From NCBI RefSeq assembly GCF_030332225.1, contig NZ_JAOWIF010000042.1:340176-404175 (forward strand): a DNA stretch of 64,000 nt, given 5' to 3'. Source of the DNA: Citrobacter sp. Cu233 (lineage in GTDB: Bacteria; Pseudomonadota; Gammaproteobacteria; Enterobacterales; Enterobacteriaceae). Positions 11,553 through 25,213 of this stretch are shown here, piece after piece; position 1 is the first letter of the stretch; every line of letters starts with the position of its first letter. The position numbers were made by a program, and so were the translations under genes. Under the pieces are notes generated by a model that worked only from the letters and a program-made list of their open reading frames with translations, was not told the DNA's origin and ran no database searches.

Positions 11553-11612
11553 AGGCTGTGTCCTGCCATTCTACCCAGCGTCGATGCCAGGTATAATGGC
11601 AGGATACAGCCT
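11553..11612 (+). repeat. 60-base near-perfect hairpin inserted in SgrS
   Basis: AGGCTGTGTCCTGCCATT at 11553-11570 pairs with AATGGCAGGATACAGCCT at 11595-11612 through 17 Watson-Crick pairs and one G-U. The stem then continues through TACC/GGTA after one mismatch. It falls between the ptsG seed and the terminator, and resembles a REP-like or MITE-like palindrome acquired by the RNA gene. Confidence 0.8.
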
Positions 11613-11622
11613 CTATTCACCC

Positions 11623-11651
11623 GCCAGCAGATTTTTTCTGCTGGCTTTTTT
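11623..11651 (+). terminator. SgrS intrinsic terminator
   Basis: GCCAGCAG, a seven-base loop, CTGCTGGC and a run of six Ts. In Hfq-bound small RNAs this U-tail is also the Hfq site. It ends 28 bases before setA, so setA expression from the sgrS promoter requires readthrough. Confidence 0.92.
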
Positions 11652-11679
11652 CGTATCAGCCCAGCCAATAGGGATAAAA

Positions 11680-12858
11680 ATGCTCTGGATTATGACCATG
11701 GGACGGCGCCTCAATGGCGTTTACGCGGCATTTATGTTGGTTGCTTTTATGATGGGCGTGGCGGGCGCGTTACAGGCACCCACGCTGAGTCTGTTTCTGA
11801 GCCGTGAGGTCGGGGCGCAGCCATTCTGGGTAGGGTTGTTTTATACCGTCAATGCGATTGCCGGGATCGTGGTCAGCCTCGGGCTTGCAAAACGTTCCGA
11901 TAGCCAGGGCGATCGACGAAAGCTGATCATGTTCTGCTGTCTGATGGCTGTTGGTAACGCGCTGCTTTTTGCCTTTAATCGTCATTATCTCACGTTGATT
12001 ACCTGTGGTGTGCTGCTGGCCTCGCTGGCCAATACTGCGATGCCGCAGTTGTTTGCGCTGGCGCGGGAATATGCGGATAACTCCGCGCGCGAAGTGGTGA
12101 TGTTTAGCTCAGTGATGCGCGCACAGCTTTCGTTGGCCTGGGTTATTGGGCCACCGCTGGCATTCATGCTGGCACTGAATTACGGTTTCACGGTGATGTT
12201 CTCTATTGCGGCTGGTATTTTCGCGATTAGCCTCGTGCTGATTGCGCTGATCCTGCCCTCTGTTCCCCGGGTGGATCAACCTGTTGATCTACCGCCTGAA
12301 CAAGCGGGGGGCTGGCAGGATAAAAATGTACGCATGCTGTTTATTGCCTCCACGTTGATGTGGACCTGCAACACGATGTACATCATCGATATGCCGCTGT
12401 GGATAAGCCTTGAACTGGGTTTACCCGACAAGCTTGCAGGGATCCTGATGGGGACGGCTGCCGGGCTGGAAATACCGGCGATGATTCTGGCCGGTTACTC
12501 TGTGAAGCGTTTTGGTAAACGGCGAATGATGATTACCGCCGTGGCAGCGGGGGTGCTGTTTTACCTTGGTCTTATTTTCTTTCACAGCCATATGGCGTTG
12601 CTTATTTTGCAGCTATTTAACGCCGTATTCATCGGTATTATCGCTGGGATAGGGATGCTGTGGTTTCAGGATCTGATGCCGGGACGCGCGGGTTCTGCCA
12701 CCACATTATTTACCAACAGTATTTCAACGGGGGTCATTCTGGCGGGGGTGATTCAGGGAGCAGTGGCGCAAAGCTACGGACATTTTGCCGTTTACTGGGT
12801 AATCGCGGCGATTTCTGTGGTTACGCTGGTGATGACCGGGCGGGTGAAAGACGTTTAA
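11680..12858 (+). CDS. setA: Sugar efflux transporter SetA
   Basis: Inner-membrane major facilitator protein that exports glucosides, lactose and sugar analogues. 392 residues from the ATG at 11680 (MLWIMTMGRRLNGVYAAF), preceded by a purine-rich TAGGGA; longer readings from 11584 would start inside SgrS and are rejected. Twelve hydrophobic segments are visible. The loop KRSDSQGDRRKL near residues 70-81 is the typical cytoplasmic loop between segments 2 and 3. Co-location with sgrS links it to relief of sugar-phosphate stress. The 3' end is followed by a BIME and convergent leuD. Confidence 0.95.
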   Translation: MLWIMTMGRRLNGVYAAFMLVAFMMGVAGALQAPTLSLFLSREVGAQPFWVGLFYTVNAIAGIVVSLGLAKRSDSQGDRRKLIMFCCLMAVGNALLFAFNRHYLTLITCGVLLASLANTAMPQLFALAREYADNSAREVVMFSSVMRAQLSLAWVIGPPLAFMLALNYGFTVMFSIAAGIFAISLVLIALILPSVPRVDQPVDLPPEQAGGWQDKNVRMLFIASTLMWTCNTMYIIDMPLWISLELGLPDKLAGILMGTAAGLEIPAMILAGYSVKRFGKRRMMITAVAAGVLFYLGLIFFHSHMALLILQLFNAVFIGIIAGIGMLWFQDLMPGRAGSATTLFTNSISTGVILAGVIQGAVAQSYGHFAVYWVIAAISVVTLVMTGRVKDV

Positions 12859-12863
12859 TGATG

Positions 12864-12942
12864 TTGCCGAATGCGCTGCGCTTATCCGGCCTACACATAA
12901 TCCATACCTGTAGGACGAAAAAGCGCAGCGCATCCGGTACAA
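12864..12942. repeat. BIME (two REP units) between setA and leuD
   Basis: TTGCCGAATGCGCTGCGCTT-ATCCGGCCTAC and, in opposite orientation, GTAGGACGAAAAAGCGCAGC-GCATCCGG. Two head-to-head palindromic units fill the convergent setA-leuD junction. Confidence 0.9.
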
Positions 12943-12948
12943 CAAGCG

Positions 12949-14965
<2,017 letters not shown>

Positions 14966-14967
14966 GA

Positions 14968-17630
<2,663 letters not shown>

Positions 17631-17670
17631 GGTTTGGGTCCTTGGTGTTTAGGGCGCCTTGCTTCGAGCA

Positions 17671-17703
17671 TAAAAAAACCCGCGCAATGGCGCGGGTTTT
17701 TGT
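17671..17703 (-). terminator. leu operon attenuator
   Basis: On the minus strand AACCCGCGCC-ATT-GCGCGGGTT followed by a seven-T run (complement of 17672-17678). It lies between leuL and leuA and is the expected terminator of leucine attenuation: leucine shortage stalls ribosomes in leuL and favours the alternative antiterminator fold. Confidence 0.93.
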
Positions 17704-17719
17704 CTTAACTGGAGCTGAC

Positions 17720-17806
17720 TTAATGCTGAATGTCGTCCACCAGTCTACCGCGCAATGAGAATGCGTTTAGTAGTAGTAGACCGTTAAAACGAGCAATGTA
17801 AGTCAT
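17720..17806 (-). CDS. leuL: leu operon leader peptide
   Basis: 28-residue leader peptide beginning MTYIARFNG, followed by four consecutive leucine codons, and ending DDIQH. All four are CTA, the rarest leucine codon in enterics, which makes the attenuator sensitive to charged tRNA-Leu levels. Length and leucine run match E. coli LeuL (MSHIVRFTG start); the second half has diverged. It precedes the attenuator hairpin. The product itself has no known function beyond ribosome positioning. Confidence 0.93.
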   Translation of the reverse strand: MTYIARFNGLLLLNAFSLRGRLVDDIQH

Positions 17807-18458
17807 CAATCAAGCTCCAGGCGAATGCGATATGCTTTTAGTGGTACTGGATATGAAGAACGATGTCAACCCCATCCCCTAAAAACGCCCCCATTCGGTG
17901 AAAAATATCTCCTGAACTTTGAGCGAATTGTGCTGAATTTTTATGGTTGTATAAAATAAATCAGCGTGTGGATTACATACTTTTCACGGTTTGACATATT
18001 TGAGCATATTTGTTTTCAGCTATTGTCACGGTATGTTGAAGAGTCAATTTGTGGATGGATTTTTTATCTTTATGATTTATCGGTTTTTATACTAACTTTG
18101 AATGAATGTGAAGTGAGGTGGGAAACATGATTGATAAATAAATGTTAAGCATTGCGGTGTTAATAATATAAACATTTAATTAAATCTTAAATATATATTC
18201 ACCATACGCATGATTGTGTATTCGTCATGGTTATGGTTATATTGTTTTCGACATTTAAACGTATGAGTCATCGTGCAGTGACCTCTGCCACACTGCGCTC
18301 GCATTGGTTTTTGTTCATTCAGGCTAGTGCCTTTATGTTTTCCTAATTTTAATGTTTTCCCTTTTTCTTATTTTATATGCATGGTAAATCATATTAACGG
18401 AGGTTATTTCTGAGCTCCGTCTGGGAAAAGGGATTTTAGAGTGACAGTGGAGTTAAAT
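17807..18458. promoter_or_regulatory. AT-rich leuL-leuO divergent control region
   Basis: About 650 bases without a supported gene. From about 17930 to 18400 the sequence is strikingly rich in A and T, with tracts such as ATTAAATCTTAAATATATAT, unlike the genes on either side. In E. coli and Salmonella this region is bound by H-NS and relieved by LeuO itself and by leu-operon supercoiling; by position the same is likely here. The leuABCD promoter should lie just upstream of leuL, around 17830-17880. Confidence 0.6.
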
Positions 18459-19406
18459 ATGCCAGAAATAAAAATAATAGATAAACCTAATCTTTTAGAG
18501 ATGGGGAAGCCGCAGCTACGCATGGTTGACCTTAATTTATTAACCGTTTTTGACGCGGTGATGCAAGAACAGAATATTACTCGCGCAGCGCATTCTCTGG
18601 GGATGTCGCAGCCTGCAGTCAGCAACGCAGTCGCGCGTCTGAAGGTTATGTTTAATGATGAGCTCTTTGTGCGCTATGGCCGAGGCATCCAGCCAACAGC
18701 ACGGGCTTTTCAGCTATTTGGCTCTGTTCGTCAGGCGCTGCAATTGGTGCAAAATGAACTGCCAGGGTCCGGTTTTGAACCCGCCAGCAGCTCACGTGTA
18801 TTTAATCTCTGCGTCTGTAGCCCATTGGATAATATCCTCACGTCTTTGATTTACAATCGCGTTGAGCAAGTTGCGCCTAATATTCATGTCGTATTTAAAT
18901 CATCGCTCAACCAAAATACAGAACATCAATTACGGTATCAGGAAACAGAATTCGTTATTAGTTATGAAGAATTCCGTCGTCCTGAATTCACCAGCACTCC
19001 GTTATTCAACGATGAGATGGTGTTAGTCGTAAGTAACAAACACCCGCGCATTAGCGGTCCATTACTGGAGAGTGATGTCTATAATGAACAGCATGCGGTA
19101 GTTTCTCTCGATCGCTTTGCGTCATTCAGTCAACCCTGGTATGACACTCAGGATAAACAAGCCTGCGTTGCTTATCAGGGAATGGCATTAATCAGCGTAC
19201 TGAATATTGTATCTCAAACTCATTTGGTTTCTATTGCGCCACGCTGGTTAGCTGAAGAGTTCTCCGAGGCTTTAGAACTGCAAATATTACCTCTACCTTT
19301 AAAATTGAATAGCCGGACTTGTTATCTTTCCTGGCATGAAGCCGCTGGTCGGGATAAAGGACATCAATGGATGGAAGAGCTGTTAGTCTCCATCTGTAAG
19401 CAGTGA
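18459..19406 (+). CDS. leuO: LysR-type regulator LeuO
   Basis: Global LysR-family regulator and H-NS antagonist affecting stress, biofilm and virulence-type loci. 315 residues from the ATG at 18459 ([19 protein letters not shown]), with GGAG six bases upstream; a GTG at 18441 is less likely. The N-terminal 20 residues diverge from E. coli, while the helix-turn-helix [20 protein letters not shown] (about 39-58) is nearly identical. The C-terminal effector-binding domain runs from about residue 110. Its own upstream region is AT-rich, consistent with H-NS silencing. It is followed by a strong terminator. Confidence 0.96.
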   Translation: MPEIKIIDKPNLLEMGKPQLRMVDLNLLTVFDAVMQEQNITRAAHSLGMSQPAVSNAVARLKVMFNDELFVRYGRGIQPTARAFQLFGSVRQALQLVQNELPGSGFEPASSSRVFNLCVCSPLDNILTSLIYNRVEQVAPNIHVVFKSSLNQNTEHQLRYQETEFVISYEEFRRPEFTSTPLFNDEMVLVVSNKHPRISGPLLESDVYNEQHAVVSLDRFASFSQPWYDTQDKQACVAYQGMALISVLNIVSQTHLVSIAPRWLAEEFSEALELQILPLPLKLNSRTCYLSWHEAAGRDKGHQWMEELLVSICKQ

Positions 19407-19412
19407 CCTATG

Positions 19413-19455
19413 GCAGAGTAAATCCGATAATGTATCTGATTTATTCTGCTTTTTT
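19413..19455 (+). terminator. leuO intrinsic terminator
   Basis: GCAGAGTAAATC (19413-19424) pairs with GATTTATTCTGC (19438-19449), 12 pairs including one G-U, followed by six Ts and further T-rich DNA. It begins seven bases after the leuO stop. Confidence 0.9.
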
Positions 19456-19725
19456 GTTTTTATTTGAAATTTTATGCTGAAATCTGCTTTTAGTTTTTGC
19501 CTGTGAGGGTGAAAAAATAGAGTAATCGCTGCAAGTGCTCATTTTTAAGCGATTATTTGTCATTTCATTTGCTTATACTGGTTTAATTCTCCGTTTATTC
19601 GGTTCTTTCTTCCGTTTTATTCTTATCCGCTGTTACACCACCACTTCGGTGTCAATTGCCATGCCTTATCGTCAGCGGTTAATGTGTTGTTAAACCGTTA
19701 TTCATTATAAGAGTGGAGGCAAGCC
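19456..19725 (+). promoter_or_regulatory. ilvIH leader and promoter region
   Basis: T-rich, gene-free region upstream of ilvI. In E. coli the corresponding DNA carries an array of Lrp sites activating ilvIH; I can see AT-rich patches but did not assign individual Lrp boxes. ACACC at 19635-19639 and GGTGT at 19647-19651 form a small hairpin in the likely leader. A GGAGG ribosome site precedes the ilvI ATG. Confidence 0.5.
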
Positions 19726-21450
19726 ATGGAGATGTTGTCTGGAGCCGAGATGGTCGTCCGATCGCTCATCGATCAGGGTGTGAAGCAGGTATTCGGGTAT
19801 CCCGGGGGCGCAGTCCTCGATATTTATGATGCTTTGCATACGGTCGGTGGTATTGATCATGTGCTGGTCCGCCATGAGCAAGCCGCGGTCCATATGGCCG
19901 ATGGCCTGGCACGTGCCACGGGGGAAGTGGGCGTTGTGTTGGTCACCTCAGGGCCGGGAGCAACCAATGCGATCACTGGTATCGCAACGGCGTACATGGA
20001 CTCCATCCCGCTGGTGATCCTCTCCGGGCAGGTGGCTACCTCTCTGATTGGCTACGATGCCTTTCAGGAGTGCGATATGGTGGGGATATCCCGTCCGGTG
20101 GTGAAGCACAGCTTTCTGGTCAAGCAAACGGAAGATATACCTCAGGTGCTGAAGAAAGCCTTTTGGCTGGCCGCAAGCGGTCGCCCCGGCCCTGTGGTTG
20201 TGGATTTGCCGAAAGATATCCTGAATCCTGCGAAGAAATTGCCTTATAGCTGGCCTGAATCAGTAAGTATGCGTTCGTATAATCCGACGACGACAGGGCA
20301 CAAGGGACAGATAAAACGGGCGCTGCAAACGCTGGTGGCGGCTAAAAAACCGGTGGTTTATGTTGGTGGCGGTGCAGTGAATGCGGCCTGCCACGAGCAA
20401 CTGGGCCAGATTGTACAAGCCCTGAACCTGCCTGTCGTTTCCTCGTTGATGGGATTAGGCGTATTTCCGGCAACGCATCGTCAGGCGCTGGGCATGTTGG
20501 GCATGCACGGTACTTATGAAGCGAATATGACGATGCATCATTCGGATGTGATATTTGCGGTCGGCGTTCGCTTTGACGATCGTACAACCAATAATCTGGC
20601 GAAGTATTGCCCGAATGCGACCGTGTTACATATCGATATCGACCCCACCTCTATTTCGAAAACCGTTACTGCGGATATTCCAATCGTAGGCGATGCTCGG
20701 CTGGTGCTTGAGCAAATGTTGGAGCTACTGCCGCAGGAAAAATCACAGCAACCGCTGGATGATAACCGTGACTGGTGGCAACAGATTGAGCACTGGCGCG
20801 CCCGGCAGTGCCTGAAATATGACACCCAGAGTGAGAGTATTAAACCGCAGGCTGTCATTGAAACCATCTGGCGCCTGACGAAAGGCGATGCGTATGTCAC
20901 TTCGGATGTGGGCCAGCATCAGATGTTTGCTGCACTTTACTATCCGTTTGATAAACCTCGTCGTTGGATTAACTCAGGCGGCCTTGGCACCATGGGATTC
21001 GGTTTACCTGCCGCGTTAGGGGTGAAGATGGCACTGCCGAATGAAACGGTAGTCTGCGTTACCGGTGATGGCAGTATTCAGATGAATATCCAGGAACTGT
21101 CGACGGCGCTGCAATATGAGCTGCCGGTGCTGGTACTCAACCTTAACAACCGCTATCTCGGTATGGTGAAACAGTGGCAGGACATGATCTATTCCGGGCG
21201 TCATTCGCAGTCTTATATGCAGTCGCTACCCGATTTTGTCCGTCTTGCTGAGGCATATGGGCATATTGGTATCCAGATAAATCATCCGGATGAGCTGGAA
21301 AGCAAACTGGGTGAAGCACTGGAACATGTGCGCAACCACCGGCTGGTATTTGTTGATGTCACCGTCGATGGCAGTGAGCATGTCTACCCGATGCAAATTC
21401 GAGGTGGTGGTATGGATGAGATGTGGTTAAGCAAAACGGAGAGGACCTGA
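19726..21450 (+). CDS. ilvI: Acetolactate synthase III large subunit
   Basis: Thiamine-diphosphate, FAD and magnesium-dependent enzyme that makes acetolactate or acetohydroxybutyrate for valine, leucine and isoleucine. 574 residues. The N-terminal catalytic glutamate lies in [18 protein letters not shown] (about 46-63). The central FAD-binding domain contains [11 protein letters not shown] (about 282). The ThDP motif runs from [15 protein letters not shown] (about 448) to NLNN about 25 residues later. Its stop is two bases before the ilvH start. It forms the valine-sensitive isozyme III with IlvH. Confidence 0.98.
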   Translation: MEMLSGAEMVVRSLIDQGVKQVFGYPGGAVLDIYDALHTVGGIDHVLVRHEQAAVHMADGLARATGEVGVVLVTSGPGATNAITGIATAYMDSIPLVILSGQVATSLIGYDAFQECDMVGISRPVVKHSFLVKQTEDIPQVLKKAFWLAASGRPGPVVVDLPKDILNPAKKLPYSWPESVSMRSYNPTTTGHKGQIKRALQTLVAAKKPVVYVGGGAVNAACHEQLGQIVQALNLPVVSSLMGLGVFPATHRQALGMLGMHGTYEANMTMHHSDVIFAVGVRFDDRTTNNLAKYCPNATVLHIDIDPTSISKTVTADIPIVGDARLVLEQMLELLPQEKSQQPLDDNRDWWQQIEHWRARQCLKYDTQSESIKPQAVIETIWRLTKGDAYVTSDVGQHQMFAALYYPFDKPRRWINSGGLGTMGFGLPAALGVKMALPNETVVCVTGDGSIQMNIQELSTALQYELPVLVLNLNNRYLGMVKQWQDMIYSGRHSQSYMQSLPDFVRLAEAYGHIGIQINHPDELESKLGEALEHVRNHRLVFVDVTVDGSEHVYPMQIRGGGMDEMWLSKTERT

Positions 21451-21452
21451 TT

Positions 21453-21944
21453 ATGCGCCGGATATTATCAGTATTACTGGAAAACGAGTCTGGGGCATTA
21501 TCGCGCGTGATAGGCCTCTTCGCCCAGCGCGGTTACAACATTGAAAGCCTGACCGTCGCGCCGACTGACGATCCGACATTATCGCGGATGACGATTCAGA
21601 CCGTGGGTGATGAAAAGGTCCTCGAGCAAATTGAAAAGCAACTGCACAAGCTGGTGGATGTCCTGCGGGTGAGTGAGTTAGGGCAGGGCGCTCACGTTGA
21701 ACGAGAGATCATGCTGGTGAAGATTCAGGCCAGTGGTTATGGCCGGGAAGAGGTGAAACGAAACACGGAAATTTTCCGTGGACAGATTATCGATGTCACG
21801 CCGTCTATTTACACGGTGCAGTTGGTGGGAACCAGTGACAAACTGGACGCCTTCCTGGCAACACTGCGTGAAGTCGCCAGGATTGTAGAAGTGGCCCGTT
21901 CCGGTGTGGTGGGACTCTCCCGAGGCGATAAAATCATGCGTTAA
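21453..21944 (+). CDS. ilvH: Acetolactate synthase III regulatory subunit
   Basis: Small subunit that activates IlvI and confers valine inhibition. 163 residues from the ATG at 21453 ([19 protein letters not shown]); GGAG and GAGG motifs lie just upstream, and the longer reading from 21423 overlapping ilvI is rejected. An N-terminal ACT domain (about 1-76, with [20 protein letters not shown]) is followed by a second ACT-like domain. Second gene of ilvIH, followed by a BIME. Confidence 0.97.
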   Translation: MRRILSVLLENESGALSRVIGLFAQRGYNIESLTVAPTDDPTLSRMTIQTVGDEKVLEQIEKQLHKLVDVLRVSELGQGAHVEREIMLVKIQASGYGREEVKRNTEIFRGQIIDVTPSIYTVQLVGTSDKLDAFLATLREVARIVEVARSGVVGLSRGDKIMR

Positions 21945-21963
21945 CGTGCAGGGAGAACGTAGA

Positions 21964-22037
21964 CCTGATAAGGCGCGCTAGCGTCGCCATCAGGCAATTA
22001 TACCTTGCCGGATGGCGCTTACGCTTATCCGGCCTAC
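21964..22037. repeat. BIME between ilvH and cra
   Basis: CCTGATAAGGCGCGCTAGCG-TCGCCATCAGG (21964-21993) followed by TGCCGGATGGCGCTTACGCT-TATCCGGCCTAC (22006-22037): two REP-type palindromes immediately after ilvH. Confidence 0.9.
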
Positions 22038-22196
22038 GCGAGATGCATTGGCTATCGGTTGCTTTTTTTTGCGAAATCAGCAGTAACCAGAGACAAAAGC
22101 GGTTGCCGCAGTCATTATTCTGCGCTTAGATGTTAATAAATTTAACCCATGCCATCTTAAAGGTTATGGTTTGTACATTTTACGCAAGGGGCAATT

Positions 22197-23201
22197 GTGA
22201 AACTGGATGAAATCGCTCGGTTGGCCGGCGTTTCGCGAACGACTGCAAGCTACGTTATTAATGGCAAAGCAAAGCAATACCGCGTAAGCGACAAAACGGT
22301 CGAAAAAGTCATGGCGGTGGTGCGCGAACATAATTACCACCCTAATGCTGTGGCGGCCGGGCTCCGTGCTGGACGCACACGTTCTATCGGGTTGGTGATC
22401 CCGGACCTGGAGAATACGAGTTATACCCGCATTGCAAACTACCTGGAACGTCAGGCGCGTCAGCGTGGGTATCAACTGCTGATTGCCTGCTCTGAAGATC
22501 AGCCAGATAACGAAATGCGCTGTATTGAGCATCTTTTACAGCGTCAGGTTGACGCCATTATTGTGTCTACCTCATTACCGCCAGAACATCCGTTCTATCA
22601 GCGCTGGGCGAATAGTTCATTCCCGATTGTGGCGCTGGATCGTGCGCTGGATCGTGAACACTTCACCAGTGTTGTCGGCGCAGATCAGGATGATGCGGAA
22701 ATGCTGGCGGAGGAATTACGTAAATTCCCGGCTGAAACGGTGCTCTACCTGGGGGCGCTCCCTGAATTATCGGTCAGTTTCCTGCGTGAACAGGGTTTCC
22801 GTACCGCGTGGAAAGACGATCCGCGTGAAGTGCATTTCCTGTATGCCAACAGCTATGAGCGGGAGGCAGCAGCGCACCTGTTTGATAAATGGCTGGAAAC
22901 GCATCCGATGCCTCAGGCGTTGTTCACCACCTCATTTGCGCTATTGCAGGGGGTGATGGATGTGACATTGCGTCGCGATGGGCAACTGCCGTCCGATTTA
23001 GCCATTGCGACCTTCGGCGATCATGAACTGCTCGACTTCCTGCAATGCCCGGTGTTGGCAGTCGCACAGCGCCACCGTGATGTGGCTGAGCGCGTGTTGG
23101 AGATCGTCCTTGCAAGCCTTGATGAACCGCGTAAACCAAAACCGGGATTAACGCGCATCCGGCGTAATCTGTACCGCCGCGGCATCCTTAGCCGTAACTA
23201 A
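22197..23201 (+). CDS. cra: Catabolite repressor/activator Cra (FruR)
   Basis: LacI-family global regulator that senses fructose phosphates and controls glycolysis, gluconeogenesis and fru. 334 residues from a GTG at 22197. AGGGGC lies a few bases upstream. The helix-turn-helix and hinge region begin [20 protein letters not shown], with [11 protein letters not shown] following. The periplasmic-binding-protein-like effector domain runs from about residue 60. Nearly identical to E. coli Cra throughout. Single gene with its own upstream region; a hairpin follows the stop. Confidence 0.97.
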   Translation: MKLDEIARLAGVSRTTASYVINGKAKQYRVSDKTVEKVMAVVREHNYHPNAVAAGLRAGRTRSIGLVIPDLENTSYTRIANYLERQARQRGYQLLIACSEDQPDNEMRCIEHLLQRQVDAIIVSTSLPPEHPFYQRWANSSFPIVALDRALDREHFTSVVGADQDDAEMLAEELRKFPAETVLYLGALPELSVSFLREQGFRTAWKDDPREVHFLYANSYEREAAAHLFDKWLETHPMPQALFTTSFALLQGVMDVTLRRDGQLPSDLAIATFGDHELLDFLQCPVLAVAQRHRDVAERVLEIVLASLDEPRKPKPGLTRIRRNLYRRGILSRN

Positions 23202-23210
23202 GTGCTTGCT

Positions 23211-23256
23211 ATTGATGGCATTGGGGAGAATGCTCTGATGCCATCAATATTTTATT
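23211..23256 (+). terminator. cra terminator
   Basis: ATTGATGGCAT (23211-23221) pairs perfectly with ATGCCATCAAT (23238-23248), followed by ATTTTATT. The T-tract is interrupted, so efficiency is uncertain. Confidence 0.7.
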
Positions 23257-23730
23257 CTCAGAAATAACCTTATTATATTTAAGAATATTCTTTAGAATTA
23301 TCTGAAATTCATTCTTTAATTATCCTAATTTAAAAACGCAACTATCCTTTTTTGGGTTATTGATACGTAACGACGCGTTACGTTTGTATTATTTTGTTAC
23401 ATGCTTGTGTGGATTTGCCGAATTAACAAACACTTTGCCGCCGAATTGCGGTAATCTCTCGCCTTCCTTGGCCATACGGGCCGTACAGACCGATGAACTG
23501 GTACTGTTATCTCGCCGCATATTGTCCTAAAATGCCGCTCGCGTCGCAAACTGACACTTTATATTTTCCTCGGTTGATATTGAGTTGTTTTAAACAATGA
23601 TGAGTTGTTGGATTTTTTTCTTACAAATATTCATGACGTTAATTTGCTTCGTTTGCTGTATGGAATTTGCTCAACACTGATATTAGCCGTAAACATTGGG
23701 TTTTTTGCTCCGCTGAGCGCCGTGACTTGC
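23257..23730. other. Gene-free region between cra and mraZ
   Basis: About 470 bases with no convincing open reading frame or RNA gene. The first 140 bases are AT-rich; 23420-23540 is more mixed in composition. It precedes the mra promoter. I see no conserved motif beyond that. Confidence 0.5.
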
Positions 23731-23760
23731 TTGACAAGGTTTTCCTCCGCTCCGTAAACT
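23731..23760 (+). promoter_or_regulatory. Pmra, main promoter of the dcw cluster
   Basis: TTGACA (23731-23736), 18 bases, TAAACT (23755-23760). This matches the known E. coli Pmra elements. It drives mraZ and, by readthrough, most of the division and cell-wall cluster. Confidence 0.88.
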
Positions 23761-23766
23761 CCTTTA

Positions 23767-23795
23767 AGTGGGATTTTGTGGGATAAAGTGGTAAT
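23767..23795 (+). promoter_or_regulatory. MraZ operator repeats
   Basis: Three TGGG-type repeats at exactly ten-base spacing: TGGG at 23769, TGGG at 23779 and a degenerate TGGT at 23789. They lie just downstream of Pmra. MraZ is known to bind direct repeats of this type and repress its own operon. In E. coli, from memory, the third repeat is TGGG. Confidence 0.8.
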
Positions 23796-23811
23796 TGGGG
23801 GTGAGGCTGGC

Positions 23812-24270
23812 ATGTTCCGGGGAGCAACGTTAGTTAATCTCGACAGTAAAGGGCGCTTATCGGTGCCTACCCGTTATCGGGATCAACTGCTTGAGAGCGC
23901 TACCGGTCAAATGGTTTGCACCATTGACATCCATCACCCGTGCCTGCTGCTGTACCCCCTGCCTGAATGGGAAGTTATCGAGCAGAAGCTATCTCGCCTG
24001 TCGAGCATGAATCCGGCTGAGCGTCGCGTACAACGCTTATTGTTGGGACATGCCAGCGAATGTCAGATGGATAACGCCGGTCGCTTATTGATTGCGCCCA
24101 TTCTGCGACAACACGCGGGACTGACAAAAGAAGTGATGCTGGTTGGGCAGTTCAATAAGTTTGAGCTGTGGGATGAAACGACCTGGTATCAACAGGTCAA
24201 GGAAGATATCGACGCTGAGCAGTCTGTGACCGGCGCGCTGTCGGAACGATTGCAGGACTTGTCTCTATAA
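23812..24270 (+). CDS. mraZ: Transcriptional regulator MraZ
   Basis: Ring-forming AbrB-fold DNA-binding protein that represses the dcw cluster. 152 residues from the ATG at 23812 ([19 protein letters not shown]); the reading from 23776 runs into the operator repeats and is rejected. Two copies of the DxKGRLxxP-type motif are visible, [13 protein letters not shown] (about 12-24) and [13 protein letters not shown] (about 92-104). First gene of the cluster; rsmH starts one base after its stop. Confidence 0.96.
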   Translation: MFRGATLVNLDSKGRLSVPTRYRDQLLESATGQMVCTIDIHHPCLLLYPLPEWEVIEQKLSRLSSMNPAERRVQRLLLGHASECQMDNAGRLLIAPILRQHAGLTKEVMLVGQFNKFELWDETTWYQQVKEDIDAEQSVTGALSERLQDLSL

Positions 24271-24271
24271 G

Positions 24272-25213
24272 ATGATGGAAAATTATAAACACACCACAGT
24301 GTTGCTGGATGAAGCGGTAAATGGCCTGAATATTCGTCCAGACGGCATCTACATTGACGGGACATTTGGTCGCGGTGGTCATTCACGTCTGATCCTCTCA
24401 CAGCTTGGTGAAGAGGGACGTTTACTGGCAATCGATCGCGATCCGCAGGCTATTGCCGTTGCCCAGACGATTACCGATCCCCGTTTCTCCATCATTCATG
24501 GACCTTTTTCTGCGCTGGCTGAGTATGTGAGCGAGCGTGGACTTACCGGCAAGATCGATGGAATCCTCCTTGATCTTGGCGTGTCTTCTCCGCAGCTTGA
24601 TGATGCCGAACGCGGCTTTTCATTCATGCGTGACGGTCCGTTAGATATGCGTATGGACCCTACGCGCGGTCAGTCTGCCGCTGAATGGCTGCAAACCGCC
24701 GATGAAGCTGATATCGCCTGGGTGATTAAAACCTTTGGCGAGGAGCGCTTTGGCAAACGTATTGCCCGTGCCATCGTGGAGCGCAACCGCATAGAACCGA
24801 TGACCCGAACCAAAGAACTGGCGGAAGTCATTGCAGCGGCAATGCCGGTAAAAGACAAATTCAAACATCCCGCGACCCGTACCTTCCAGGCGGTGCGCAT
24901 TTGGGTAAACAGTGAACTGGAGGAGATAGAGCAGGCGCTAAAAAGCTCGCTCAGCGTGCTGGCACCAGGTGGTCGCCTTTCGATCATTAGTTTCCATTCA
25001 CTCGAAGATCGCATTGTGAAGCGCTTTATGCGTGAACAAAGCCGCGGTCCTCAGGTTCCGGCTGGAATACCGATGACAGAAGCGCAGATCAAAAAACTGG
25101 GCGGTCGTGAGTTGAGAGCACTAGGCAAGTTGATGCCGGGTGAAGAAGAGGTAGCTGAGAATCCTCGTGCCCGTAGTTCAGTTCTGCGTATTGCAGAGAG
25201 GACGAACGCATGA
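24272..25213 (+). CDS. rsmH: 16S rRNA m4C1402 methyltransferase RsmH
   Basis: S-adenosylmethionine-dependent methyltransferase (mraW) that N4-methylates C1402 of 16S rRNA in the ribosomal P site. 313 residues. The SAM site is [14 protein letters not shown] (about 29-42), with [10 protein letters not shown] near 55 and [20 protein letters not shown] near 97-116. [13 protein letters not shown] lies near 206. It overlaps ftsL by four bases (ATGA). Confidence 0.97.
   Translation: MMENYKHTTVLLDEAVNGLNIRPDGIYIDGTFGRGGHSRLILSQLGEEGRLLAIDRDPQAIAVAQTITDPRFSIIHGPFSALAEYVSERGLTGKIDGILLDLGVSSPQLDDAERGFSFMRDGPLDMRMDPTRGQSAAEWLQTADEADIAWVIKTFGEERFGKRIARAIVERNRIEPMTRTKELAEVIAAAMPVKDKFKHPATRTFQAVRIWVNSELEEIEQALKSSLSVLAPGGRLSIISFHSLEDRIVKRFMREQSRGPQVPAGIPMTEAQIKKLGGRELRALGKLMPGEEEVAENPRARSSVLRIAERTNA

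Larger units (their letters stand above)
11350..11652 (+). ncRNA. sgrS: SgrS small RNA with expanded 3' stem-loop
   Basis: Hfq-dependent small RNA that pairs with ptsG and other mRNAs to stop sugar uptake during glucose-phosphate stress; it also encodes SgrT. The 5' end GATGAAGC and the seed GTGTGACTGAGTATTGG (11533-11549) match E. coli. The terminator is GCCAGCAG (11623-11630), CTGCTGGC (11638-11645) and six Ts. Between GGTG (11548-11551) and CACC (11618-11621), which close a six-base loop in E. coli, there are 66 bases. They form an 18-bp hairpin at 11553-11612. Predicted length is about 303 nt against 227 in E. coli. Ends are inferred from alignment by memory. Confidence 0.9.

Noticed and set aside
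11393-11668. 91-codon minus-strand frame across sgrS
   Set aside because: It is antisense to a well-supported small RNA gene; the frame has no ribosome site and includes the terminator.
11584-11679. Extended N-terminus of SetA
   Set aside because: The extension would begin inside the SgrS hairpin and span its terminator; the ATG at 11680 has a ribosome site and matches the known start.
18441-18458. GTG start for LeuO six codons upstream
   Set aside because: The ATG at 18459 has a GGAG at proper spacing and matches the MPE start of E. coli LeuO.
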